Source: Kordiimonas laminariae (GTDB lineage: Bacteria > Pseudomonadota > Alphaproteobacteria > Sphingomonadales > Kordiimonadaceae). From it: DNA of 64,000 bases. Under the pieces are notes generated by a model, which ran no database searches, had not been told where the DNA came from, and saw only the letters and a list, made by a program, of their open reading frames with translations. The stretch covers positions 1 to 64,000 of the forward strand of contig NZ_JAKQZA010000009.1 of NCBI RefSeq assembly GCF_023008165.1, written 5' to 3'. Shown one piece after another: positions 51,860 through 59,907 of the stretch. Both the position numbers and the translations under genes were made by a program. Position 1 is the stretch's first letter. Each line of letters starts with the position of its first letter.

Positions 51860-52444
51860 ATGTTAAGTGAGTTGAAGTTGGAACAATCACCAAAAGAGAA
51901 ATTAATAGAAACAGCGACAGTCTTATTTTCAGAGTATGGATTCCACGCAACTGGAATAAACCGTATTCTTGAAGAATCCGGGATTGCTAAGAAAACGCTC
52001 TATCACCATTTTTCTTCGAAAGATGAATTGATTGTTGAAGTTCTACAGCGGTATGACCATTTAGCCCGACAGAAGTTCAAGACAATGGTGGAAGAAAGGG
52101 CGGCTTTTCCACTTGAACGTATCTTCGCATTTTTCGACGTTCTTGAAGATTGGTACGAAGATAAAAATTTCTTTGGCTGCTTTTTTACAAATGCTGTGGG
52201 TGAATATTCCGCGATTGAATCTGAGATTCGCGCCGCTTGCCAAAACTATAAAAAGGAAATGCGCTATTATTTAAGGGAGCTTTGTTTCCTTGCGGGCTTG
52301 CCTGACCCTGAAAAATTAGGGGACCAACTCTTTATGTTGTTTGAGGGCGCAACGGTGATTGCGCAGGTGGCAGGCGATAGTAAATCAGCCATTTTGGCCA
52401 AGCAAACAGCAACGCAGCTAATCGAACAAGCACAGCAATCCTGA
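51860..52444 (+). CDS. TetR-family regulator with NemR-like cysteine
   Basis: The protein has 194 residues. The helix-turn-helix G-I-N-R-I-L-E-E-S-G-I-A-K-K-T-L-Y-H-H-F lies at about 32-51. A cysteine in F-F-G-C107-F-F-T sits where NemR has its electrophile-sensing C106. The start is uncertain: ATG 51860 has AAGGA immediately before it, too close, and a TTG at 51872 would have better spacing. It is probably co-transcribed with the thiolase. Two matching dyads (52493-52542) before the next gene are the likely operators. Confidence 0.85.
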   Translation: MLSELKLEQSPKEKLIETATVLFSEYGFHATGINRILEESGIAKKTLYHHFSSKDELIVEVLQRYDHLARQKFKTMVEERAAFPLERIFAFFDVLEDWYEDKNFFGCFFTNAVGEYSAIESEIRAACQNYKKEMRYYLRELCFLAGLPDPEKLGDQLFMLFEGATVIAQVAGDSKSAILAKQTATQLIEQAQQS

Positions 52445-52492
52445 TTGATGACGGTCTCCTCACAGCGACGTTATCGCGAGTTGATTTGAAAA

Positions 52493-52542
52493 GAGACAAG
52501 GTTGTCTCCATCTTGTTGGCAAGGGTAGACAAGGTGGTCTAC
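52493..52542. promoter_or_regulatory. Two phased TetR-type operators before the YHS gene
   Basis: Dyad 1 is GAGACAAGGTTGTCTC (52493-52508); dyad 2 is GTAGACAAGGTGGTCTAC (52525-52542). They share AGACAAGGT-K-GTCT, and their centres are 33 bp apart, about three helical turns. Dyad 2 contains TAGAC-N6-GTCTA, similar to NemR-type sites. They end 28 bp before the YHS start. Confidence 0.65.
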
Positions 52543-52570
52543 CGCTTTGGGAAAATCAGGAGACATCCAA

Positions 52571-53032
52571 ATGAAACTTCTAAGTAATTTTGTAAAAAGC
52601 ATTGCTGCTTTGTTCGTATTCGTAGGTGCTGCTACTTCTGCAGCTAACGCTGACACTTCTACTTCACTAGTAGGCGTTCAAGGTTATGACCTTGTATCTT
52701 ACCAGTCTGGTAAGCCTGTACGCGGTGCTGGCACTAACACTGTTGAAGTAGACGGTGTTGTTTACCAGTTTGCTACAAAAGAAAACCTAAAGAAATTCAA
52801 AGCTAACCCAGCGAAATACCTACCAGCTTACGGTGGCTACTGTGCATTTGGTGTTTCTAAAGGTAAAAAATTCATCGGCGATCCAAACGTATGGAAAGTT
52901 GTTGACGGTACACTTTACCTAAACCTGAACAAAGACGTTCAGCGCATCTGGGAAGAAGATGTTCCAGGTAACATCACAGAAGCAAACGGTCAGTGGAAAT
53001 CAATTGCTAACGTTCCAGCAGCTGATCTTTAA
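52571..53032 (+). CDS. Exported YHS-domain protein
   Basis: The start is ATG at 52571 after CAGGAGAC. The 153-residue protein has a signal peptide ending near A-N-A-D. The YHS-domain family pattern is clear: G-V-Q-G-Y-D-L-V-S-Y, Y-Q-F-A-T-K-E-N-L-K-K-F, P-A-K-Y-L-P-A-Y-G-G-Y-C-A-F-G and N-L-N-K-D-V-Q-R-I-W. These periplasmic proteins may bind a metal such as copper, but the role is not settled. The codons look optimised, suggesting high expression when induced. Its own terminator follows. Confidence 0.86.
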   Translation: MKLLSNFVKSIAALFVFVGAATSAANADTSTSLVGVQGYDLVSYQSGKPVRGAGTNTVEVDGVVYQFATKENLKKFKANPAKYLPAYGGYCAFGVSKGKKFIGDPNVWKVVDGTLYLNLNKDVQRIWEEDVPGNITEANGQWKSIANVPAADL

Positions 53033-53074
53033 TATCCAACTAACCTAACCCCCAAGGTTTAGTTGAACCGAGCG

Positions 53075-53108
53075 GAAGCCCTCACCAATTTGGTGAGGGC
53101 TTCTTTTT
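53075..53108 (+). terminator. Rho-independent terminator of the YHS gene
   Basis: GAAGCCCTCACC and GGTGAGGGCTTC form a perfect 12-bp stem with an AATTT loop, followed by five T residues. Confidence 0.9.
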
Positions 53109-53188
53109 ATTAGGCGTATCAAATAGCTATTTTAAATGGCAGATCATGACCCTATGATGGACAAGGATAAACTGCTGGTAGAAGCTAA

Positions 53189-54346
53189 ATGAAGTCTATT
53201 TTCTTTTTTGATTTTCTTAGTACAGACAACATGCATCTGCCATTTAATTCAGGATATCTGAAGACCTTAAGAAACGCTTTTCCTGATGATGAAATTATTT
53301 TTTGTGCACAGCGTGGGCATGTTGAAAATATTCAGGAATATCTTGCTGATGAAGATGCAATCACTTTGCGAGTATGTGATGGATTTGATCACAGAGCCCG
53401 CGTGAATCAGTACCCTGTTACAAGTGCTTTTTCAGCATATAGGTATGTGAAAGATGTTAGGCGCTTTATCAAAGGTAAAAACTTAAGATTACTTTCTATT
53501 GGCGGAGTTGAAGCTGCCTTGTTGAGAACTTTTAAGCGGTTTGGTTCGTCGCTTACTAAGGCTCCACTGCATTATATCTTACATGGTCAATTAGGTGGCA
53601 CATTTGCTTGGAGATCCAGAAATCCTTTACATAGATGGTTTGATTTTCGTGCAGAATTTATGCGAGGTCTGCCCGAGAACCAAAAATGGGTCGCCCTTGA
53701 AAAAGGTATAGAAGATGCTGTCATATCTCTGGTCCCTTCACTAAAGGGGCAGATCATAACTTTGCCGCACCCATTGATAAATTACCCAGTAAGTGAAAAT
53801 GAGGTGCTGAAAGCCGAGCGGCCTATACGATTTGCCTACATAGGTGTTTGTAGTAAATTGAAGGGCTTTGAAGCCTTTCGCGATTTAGCCTTGCGTTTAA
53901 CAGACGAAAATAGAGAGTTTTGGGTTATTGGCTCTAAAGGAAAAGCATACGCTGATGATGATTTTAGTATGTTTAAACAAGAGCCTGCTGATGATTTTCT
54001 TGAAGCGGATCAATTTTACCGAATGCTCAAACAGGTGGATGTAATTGTGTTGCCGTTTGAAGAGGGGTATAATTATATATCGAGCGGCAGCATGCTTGAT
54101 GCCGTTTCCTTTTTAAAGCCTGTTATGACGGTTAAAAGCTCTAACTATAGGCACATGTTAGCGGATTATGGTGAGTTTGGCCCCCTTGTGAGTGATTTAT
54201 CTCAAATAGAGGAGGCCGTGGCGGGCCTGACATTTGAAGGCTATCAGCAAAAATGTGATTCCTGGATTGATGTACTGGAGCGTATCAGAGATGAGCGCAG
54301 ACCCGAATGGTTAGCACAAGGTTACCGCAAAACTTTGGCTCCTTAA
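53189..54346 (+). CDS. Probable GT-B glycosyltransferase-like protein
   Basis: The protein has 385 residues. The C-terminal half resembles group 1 glycosyltransferases: R-F-A-Y-I-G-V-C-S-K-L-K-G-F-E-A-F at the start of the nucleotide-binding half, D-V-I-V-L-P-F-E-E-G-Y-N-Y-I-S-S-G-S-M-L-D-A for the donor site, and K-P-V-M-T-V-K. The N-terminal half has no motif I can name. The gene is isolated between terminated units. An exopolysaccharide or lipid sugar role is possible; donor and acceptor are unknown. Confidence 0.6.
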   Translation: MKSIFFFDFLSTDNMHLPFNSGYLKTLRNAFPDDEIIFCAQRGHVENIQEYLADEDAITLRVCDGFDHRARVNQYPVTSAFSAYRYVKDVRRFIKGKNLRLLSIGGVEAALLRTFKRFGSSLTKAPLHYILHGQLGGTFAWRSRNPLHRWFDFRAEFMRGLPENQKWVALEKGIEDAVISLVPSLKGQIITLPHPLINYPVSENEVLKAERPIRFAYIGVCSKLKGFEAFRDLALRLTDENREFWVIGSKGKAYADDDFSMFKQEPADDFLEADQFYRMLKQVDVIVLPFEEGYNYISSGSMLDAVSFLKPVMTVKSSNYRHMLADYGEFGPLVSDLSQIEEAVAGLTFEGYQQKCDSWIDVLERIRDERRPEWLAQGYRKTLAP

Positions 54347-54456
54347 GACCTTACTGTAACATTTTGTCTATTTGCATTTGGCAAGTGCGGCTAATGCCCT
54401 ACCTATTTATCTGATAAGATTTTCAGGATCGAATGAGATAAAGGGGAGGGTTTTTT

Positions 54457-56553
54457 ATGTCAGTTGTTTCCAGAAGTGATAACGGCAATATTGCGGTTCT
54501 TTCTATTAATAATCCGCCCGTTAATGCTTTGTCGCATGCTGTGCGTGAGGGACTGCAAAATCACATGCGGGATTTGGCCGCGGATGATACTATTGAAGCG
54601 ATTGTTGTTGCTTGTGAGGGCAGCACTTTCATCGCTGGGGCTGACATCCGTGAATTTGGCAGTCCGCCTAAAGCACCACATCTTGGTGAAGTGGTTGATC
54701 AAATCGAAGCAATGGAAAAACCTGTTGTCGCGGCAATCCACGGGACTGCCTTGGGCGGTGGGCTCGAGGTGGCGCTTAGCTGCCATTACCGTGTCGCACT
54801 TTCATCTGCTAAGATAGGGCTACCAGAAGTGAAACTTGGTATTTTGCCGGGTGCTGGTGGAACTCAGCGTTTGCCGCGTATTGCAGGCGTTGATAATGCG
54901 CTGAATGCTATTGTAAGTGGTCAGCACTTTCCTGCCAAAGTTGCGGCTAAGTGGGGCGCTATTGATGATGTGGTTGAGGATGGTCTTGTTGAAGCAGCAA
55001 TTTCTTATGCTGAAAGCAAAATCGCCGATGGTCCGCGCCGTACTGGTGATATCGAAATTGACGACAGCAAATATGATGCTGATTATTTTGTAGGGTTCCG
55101 TAAATCCATTGCACGCCAAACACGGGGCTATTTTGCGCCAGAACGCTGTATTCAGTGTGTAGAAGCTGCTGTATCCATGCCGCTGGCTGAAGGACTGAAA
55201 CGAGAGCGTGAACTGTTTATGGAGTGCATGAGCAATCCGCAAGCACGTGCGCTGCAGCATATGTTCTTTGCAGAGCGACAAGTGAGCCGTATTCCGGATA
55301 TTGATAAATCCACGCCACGTCGCGAAATTAAAAAGGTTGGTATCATTGGTGCCGGAACCATGGGTGGCGGTATCGCCATGAATTTTGTGAATGTGGGTAT
55401 TCCGGTAACCATTCTTGAAGTACAGCAGGACGCACTTGATCGTGGTCTTGGTGTAGTACGCGGTAACTACGAGCGCAGTGCGAAAAAAGGCAAACTTACA
55501 CCAGAGCAGGTGGAAGACCGCATGGGACTGTTCAGCGGAACGCTTTCTTATGATGATCTCTCTGACTGTGATCTGATCATTGAAGCTGTTTTCGAGAAGA
55601 TGGAGATCAAGAAAGAAGTGTTTGCGAAGCTTGATGCTGTTGCGAAAGATGGTGCAATTCTCGCTTCTAACACTTCATACCTCAATATTGATGAAATGGC
55701 AGATAGTATCAGCCGCCCGGGTGATGTGATTGGCCTGCATTTCTTCTCTCCAGCTAACGTGATGCGTCTTTTGGAAATTGTACGCGGTGCGAAAACTGCG
55801 CCTGATGTGCTCGCCACATGTGTTGATCTGGCTAAGGCAATTCGTAAGGTTGGTGTCGTGGCAGGTGTTTGTCCTGGCTTTATTGGCAACCGCATGCTGG
55901 CGCCGTATGGCCGTGAAGCAAGCCTCAATGTAATTGAAGGCTGTGCCCCAGAGGAAGTAGATACGGCGATCTTTAATTTTGGTATGCCGATGGGGCCAAT
56001 GACCATGTCAGATATGGCTGGTCTTGATATTGGTTATATGAACCGTCAAAGCATGGGCCGCGAAAACTATGAAACCAAAGCATATGACTGGACAGACCGT
56101 GTGGTGGAAAGCGGCCGTAAGGGATTGAAAGTTGGCGCAGGTGTTTATGATTATGATGAAGGTAGCCGTACACCGAAACCGTCAGCCGATGTGATGGCTA
56201 TCATCGAAGAAGAAAGCGCTAAGCTCGGTATTGAGCGTAGTTCAAAATCTGCTGAAGAGATTGTAGAGCGTAGTTTCTTTGCCATGATCAATGAAGGTGC
56301 GAAGATCCTTGGCGAAGGTATGGCTTACCGTGCCAGTGATATTGATGTGGTTTATGCAAATGGATATGGCTTCCCGCCATATCGTGGTGGCCCGATGCAC
56401 TATGCGGATAGCCTCGGCCTTGATTATGTTTACAAGCGCATTTGCGAATTCCGTGAAGAAAGTCCTCGCTGGTGGGAGCCGGCACCGCTTCTTGAGAAGC
56501 TTGCCGGTGAAGGCAAAAGCTTCGCAGATTTTGATAAAGAAAACGCAGCATAG
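54457..56553 (+). CDS. Fused enoyl-CoA hydratase/3-hydroxyacyl-CoA dehydrogenase (FadJ-like)
   Basis: The protein has 698 residues. The N-terminal crotonase domain (about 1-185) has I-A-G-A-D-I-R-E-F and L-G-G-G-L-E-V-A-L (oxyanion hole and catalytic Glu), then G-L-P-E-V-K-L-G-I-L-P-G-A-G-G-T. The 3-hydroxyacyl-CoA dehydrogenase part has the NAD motif G-A-G-T-M-G-G-G-I (about 297-305), H-F-F-S-P-A-N-V-M and the catalytic H/E region, ending with a duplicated C-terminal domain (Y-G-F-P-P-Y-R-G-G-P). It performs the second and third steps of beta-oxidation. The SDR gene follows after 17 bp. Confidence 0.92.
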   Translation: MSVVSRSDNGNIAVLSINNPPVNALSHAVREGLQNHMRDLAADDTIEAIVVACEGSTFIAGADIREFGSPPKAPHLGEVVDQIEAMEKPVVAAIHGTALGGGLEVALSCHYRVALSSAKIGLPEVKLGILPGAGGTQRLPRIAGVDNALNAIVSGQHFPAKVAAKWGAIDDVVEDGLVEAAISYAESKIADGPRRTGDIEIDDSKYDADYFVGFRKSIARQTRGYFAPERCIQCVEAAVSMPLAEGLKRERELFMECMSNPQARALQHMFFAERQVSRIPDIDKSTPRREIKKVGIIGAGTMGGGIAMNFVNVGIPVTILEVQQDALDRGLGVVRGNYERSAKKGKLTPEQVEDRMGLFSGTLSYDDLSDCDLIIEAVFEKMEIKKEVFAKLDAVAKDGAILASNTSYLNIDEMADSISRPGDVIGLHFFSPANVMRLLEIVRGAKTAPDVLATCVDLAKAIRKVGVVAGVCPGFIGNRMLAPYGREASLNVIEGCAPEEVDTAIFNFGMPMGPMTMSDMAGLDIGYMNRQSMGRENYETKAYDWTDRVVESGRKGLKVGAGVYDYDEGSRTPKPSADVMAIIEEESAKLGIERSSKSAEEIVERSFFAMINEGAKILGEGMAYRASDIDVVYANGYGFPPYRGGPMHYADSLGLDYVYKRICEFREESPRWWEPAPLLEKLAGEGKSFADFDKENAA

Positions 56554-56570
56554 AGTAAGGTTTAAAGAAT

Positions 56571-57356
56571 ATGTCTAATGATTTTCTAACAAATATGTTC
56601 AGCCTCGAAGGGCAAGTGGCACTTGTGGCTGGTGCCTCTTCTGGTATTGGAGCTGAATTCGCGTCAGCGCTCGCTAAAGCGGGGGCAAATGTTGTGCTTG
56701 GTGCACGCCGTACTGACCGTATCCAGAGACTTGCAGATGATATAGCAGCGGAAACTGGCCGTAAAACTCTGGCCGTTGCCCTTGATGTAACTAGTGGTGA
56801 TAGTGTTCGTGCTGCATTTGATGCTGCGGAGGAAGCGATTGGTACTGTTACTATTATCTGCAACAACGCCGGTATCGGGCGCCCTAAATATGCGCTTGAT
56901 GATACGGAAGAGGATTGGGATATCACAATGGAAACCAATCTGAAGGGGATGTGGCGTGTAGGCACGGAAGCCGCGCGCAGGATGCAAGCTGCTGGTAAAG
57001 GTGGCTCTATCATCAACACAGCTTCTGTGCTTGGCCTTATGGTTGGCCCACAGCAGCTTACGTATGCCACAAGCAAGGCTGGTGTAATTCAGATGACTAA
57101 GGTAATGGCGCTTGAGTGGCAACGCTTTGGCATTCGCGTGAATGCGCTTTGCCCGGGTTATTTTAAAACCGAAATCAATGATAAGTTCCTTGATAGTGAT
57201 CTGGGGCAGCGTATGTTGAAAGCGACGCCAGCCAAGCGTCACGGCGAGTTAGCTGAATTGGTACCAAGCATGCTGATGTTTGCAAGCCCTACAAGCAGCT
57301 TTACCACTGGTGTTGCTCTTCCTGTGGATGGAGCACATACGCTGCGTATCGCATAG
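56571..57356 (+). CDS. SDR-family oxidoreductase in the beta-oxidation operon
   Basis: The protein has 261 residues. The cofactor motif A-G-A-S-S-G-I-G-A-E lies near residues 19-28, N-N-A-G-I-G follows, and the catalytic Y-A-T-S-K is near 161-165. The basic residue pattern G-A-R-R-T-D-R after strand 2 suggests NADP(H). It is co-transcribed with the hydratase/dehydrogenase, so it probably oxidises or reduces a hydroxy/keto acyl intermediate. Substrate unknown. Confidence 0.87.
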   Translation: MSNDFLTNMFSLEGQVALVAGASSGIGAEFASALAKAGANVVLGARRTDRIQRLADDIAAETGRKTLAVALDVTSGDSVRAAFDAAEEAIGTVTIICNNAGIGRPKYALDDTEEDWDITMETNLKGMWRVGTEAARRMQAAGKGGSIINTASVLGLMVGPQQLTYATSKAGVIQMTKVMALEWQRFGIRVNALCPGYFKTEINDKFLDSDLGQRMLKATPAKRHGELAELVPSMLMFASPTSSFTTGVALPVDGAHTLRIA

Positions 57357-57381
57357 AATGCTTTAAAGTTTAAAGAAAAAG

Positions 57382-57408
57382 CCCAGCCATTCAGGCTGGG
57401 TTTTTTTT
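57382..57408 (+). terminator. Rho-independent terminator of the FadJ-like/SDR operon
   Basis: CCCAGCC pairs with GGCTGGG around ATTCA, followed by eight T residues. Confidence 0.9.
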
Positions 57409-57410
57409 AT

Positions 57411-57440
57411 AAAAAAACGGGAGCTACAAAGAGCCCCCGT
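57411..57440 (-). terminator. Terminator of TonB receptor 57467-59647
   Basis: On the minus strand, ACGGGGGCT pairs with AGCTCCCGT (one mismatch), then seven T residues. It lies 26 bases after the receptor stop, back to back with the operon terminator on the other strand. Confidence 0.78.
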
Positions 57441-57466
57441 CTTAAATTCTTTATTAAGCGCTTAGC

Positions 57467-59647
57467 TTAGAAGCGTGCACCGAAAGAAACACCAAACACT
57501 TGTGGTTCGTTTACGAAACCAGTGTTGTTGTTGAAGTCAATGATGCCTTTAAGGTTTGCTTCGTTTGTTACGTTGCGGCCAAATACAGCTACTTCATACT
57601 GACCGTCGTTCCAGCGGTAACCTGTACGTAGACCAAGCTCGAAGTTGCCGCTTGTGTTGAATTCTTCTGCTGCATAAAGAAGCAGGTTCGTGTCACCTTG
57701 TAGAGCATAATCTGCAAAGATGAAGAATTCGCCATCGTCGCCTACTGGCTGGTGATAGTCAGCTGTGAAGTTAACTGTCCAGTCAGGTGCCTGTGGTAGC
57801 GGGTTTCCGTCGATGATAGCAAAGCCATTCGCATCAACAGGGTTCGTTACTGTACACTGCTGCGAGCCACATGTTGGAATACGGATGTTTGTATCGTTGA
57901 TTTCTGTATTAGCGTAACCAACACCAGCGGTGATTGTCAGGTTCTCAGACGCTAGCCATTCAATGTCTGTCTCGAAACCGTAACCAATAACTTCTTCAAG
58001 GCTTTCAAGGCGCACACTGTTATCAGCACCACCAACAGCAGTTACCTGAAGATCAGATACATCGTAGTAGAATACAGCACCATTCCAGCGAAGCGTGTTT
58101 TCAGCGAGTACCGCTTTGAAACCAGCTTCGTAAGAAATGATTGTTTCTTCAGGCGCTGTTGTTGGAACACCAAAGAATGCTACGTCACGAGACTGAATTG
58201 TTGGTGCGCGGAAACCGCTTGCAACACGAGCGTAAACAGAGAGGTCGTCGTTTACAACGTGGTTCACGGCTGCGTCCCAGCTAACGTGATTGCCGTCTAG
58301 CTCAACAGTCGGAAGCTGTGAACCAAATGCACCTGAGAATGCATCAGCTGTTTTTTCGTCGTCTGTGTAGCGAATACCAACTGTTAGAGTAGTATCCTGA
58401 GTGAAGTCATAAGCAACTTGACCAAATACCGCCCATGTTTCGTTCTGGTGGCGAACAGTTGAGTCAGGTACAAAGAACGGACGCGTACGAACTGTGAAAT
58501 CACCATCGAAGTAGTAGAAGCCTACTTGATAGAAGAGATTGTCAGTTGCCTGTTGAGATAGACGAAGTTCTTGAGTGAACTGGTCCAGATCATCAAGGCC
58601 ATCTTGTGTTGCTGATTGGAATGGGATAACGCCAGGGCCGGTTGGGTTACCGCCATCGATATCACCGCGGCTGAAACCTTCAGCGTTTTCGTAAGCAGTT
58701 ACAGATGTAATGCTCATACCGTTCTCAAGGTCATACTCCAGTTTCAGGCTTGTGCCCCACTGGTCATATTCTTGAGGGTTATTTGCTTCATCATCAAAGA
58801 AAACAGTGTCGCGATCGAAGTTATCATTCAGATCGTTGCTACCTGTTGTCAGGATGTTTGCGCGGAATACCGCAGCTGTACCTTCAATGGAACGTACGTG
58901 AACATTTGCAAGTGCGCGGAAATTGTCCGTTGGATCAAATTGAAGCTGTAGACGTGCCGCTTTTTCATCAAAGCCGCCTAGAGCATCGCGTTCGCCTGTG
59001 AAACCATTGTCAATATAGTCACCACGGCGCTGATACAGACCAGAAACACGAGCAGAAACTTTTTCAGAAATACCACCGCCGAGAGCAGCTTCTACAGTTG
59101 TCGTGCCAAACGAGCCGTAACTTGCAGATACATAGCCTTCAGTTTCTTGAGTAGGCTTGCGTGTATCGAATTTGATGATGCCAGCAGGTGTGTTGCGGCC
59201 AAAGAGTGTTCCTTGTGGGCCACGAAGTACTTCTACGCGGTCAACGTCGAAAAGCGGGAAGCTCTTCAGAATTACGTTTTCCATTACCACGTCATCAACA
59301 ATTACAGATACTGGCTGTGAAGCTGCTAGATCAAAGTCTGTGTTACCGAGACCACGCAGGTAAAAACGTGGGGCAACACGGCCGTTTGAGGATTCAGCAT
59401 TCAGACCTGGTACGCGTGAGGAAAGAAGACGAATATCTTCACCACCAGCGGAGAAGTTATTCAGCTTTTCACCACCGATTGCAGTGATAGAAATCGGAAC
59501 ATCCTGGAAGCTCTGCTCACGCTTTTGCGCGGTTACAACGATTTCTTCAAGAGCAAGTTCTTGCGCTGAAACTGCACCAGTTGTCAGTGCAAGCATAGAA
59601 CAGCCCAGAGCCAGCTTGGCTACTTTTGAAAGTGGCGTATTGTTCAT
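57467..59647 (-). CDS. TonB-dependent outer-membrane receptor
   Basis: The start is ATG at 59647 after AAGGAAAC. The 726-residue protein has a signal peptide ending near V-S-A-Q-E. The TonB box region is E-E-I-V-V-T-A-Q-K-R-E-Q-S, the plug has Y-L-R-G-L-G-N-T-D-F and V-E-V-L-R-G-P-Q-G-T-L-F-G-R-N-T, and the barrel ends in G-V-S-F-G-A-R-F. It belongs to the large class of receptors in marine and sphingomonad-type bacteria that import diverse organic substrates. No Fur-like site is evident upstream. Its place beside the beta-oxidation operon suggests a carbon substrate rather than a siderophore. Confidence 0.88.
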   Translation of the reverse strand: MNNTPLSKVAKLALGCSMLALTTGAVSAQELALEEIVVTAQKREQSFQDVPISITAIGGEKLNNFSAGGEDIRLLSSRVPGLNAESSNGRVAPRFYLRGLGNTDFDLAASQPVSVIVDDVVMENVILKSFPLFDVDRVEVLRGPQGTLFGRNTPAGIIKFDTRKPTQETEGYVSASYGSFGTTTVEAALGGGISEKVSARVSGLYQRRGDYIDNGFTGERDALGGFDEKAARLQLQFDPTDNFRALANVHVRSIEGTAAVFRANILTTGSNDLNDNFDRDTVFFDDEANNPQEYDQWGTSLKLEYDLENGMSITSVTAYENAEGFSRGDIDGGNPTGPGVIPFQSATQDGLDDLDQFTQELRLSQQATDNLFYQVGFYYFDGDFTVRTRPFFVPDSTVRHQNETWAVFGQVAYDFTQDTTLTVGIRYTDDEKTADAFSGAFGSQLPTVELDGNHVSWDAAVNHVVNDDLSVYARVASGFRAPTIQSRDVAFFGVPTTAPEETIISYEAGFKAVLAENTLRWNGAVFYYDVSDLQVTAVGGADNSVRLESLEEVIGYGFETDIEWLASENLTITAGVGYANTEINDTNIRIPTCGSQQCTVTNPVDANGFAIIDGNPLPQAPDWTVNFTADYHQPVGDDGEFFIFADYALQGDTNLLLYAAEEFNTSGNFELGLRTGYRWNDGQYEVAVFGRNVTNEANLKGIIDFNNNTGFVNEPQVFGVSFGARF

Positions 59648-59865
59648 GTGTGTTTCCTTATTCAAAGGCAATTTAAACTAAAACTAATTGCTTTAGGGCG
59701 GGGTGAAGCAAAACCTAACAGACTTCAATGTCCCCACTTATTCACGCGCGACAGTGTGCATAAGTGTCACTGAATTGCCACGCAAATTTAACAATCAAGG
59801 AAGGCTGAGGGTTTCCTGCGTCTGGAACTGTTGCGAAAACACCACGTCTTGATTGGGTTTTGTTT

Positions 59866-59898
59866 CCTCAGGTAGGGCTATCGCAACCCTACCTGAGG
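59866..59898 (-). terminator. Strong hairpin after TonB receptor 59908-62124
   Basis: CCTCAGGTAGGG (59866-59877) and CCCTACCTGAGG (59887-59898) form a perfect 12-bp stem with a nine-base loop, 10 bases past the receptor stop. There is no T-run on the minus strand, so the termination mode is unclear. The rest of the 260-bp gap to the next receptor shows no further structure apart from the probable promoter of that receptor. Confidence 0.65.
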
Positions 59899-59907
59899 AT
59901 TTATTTT

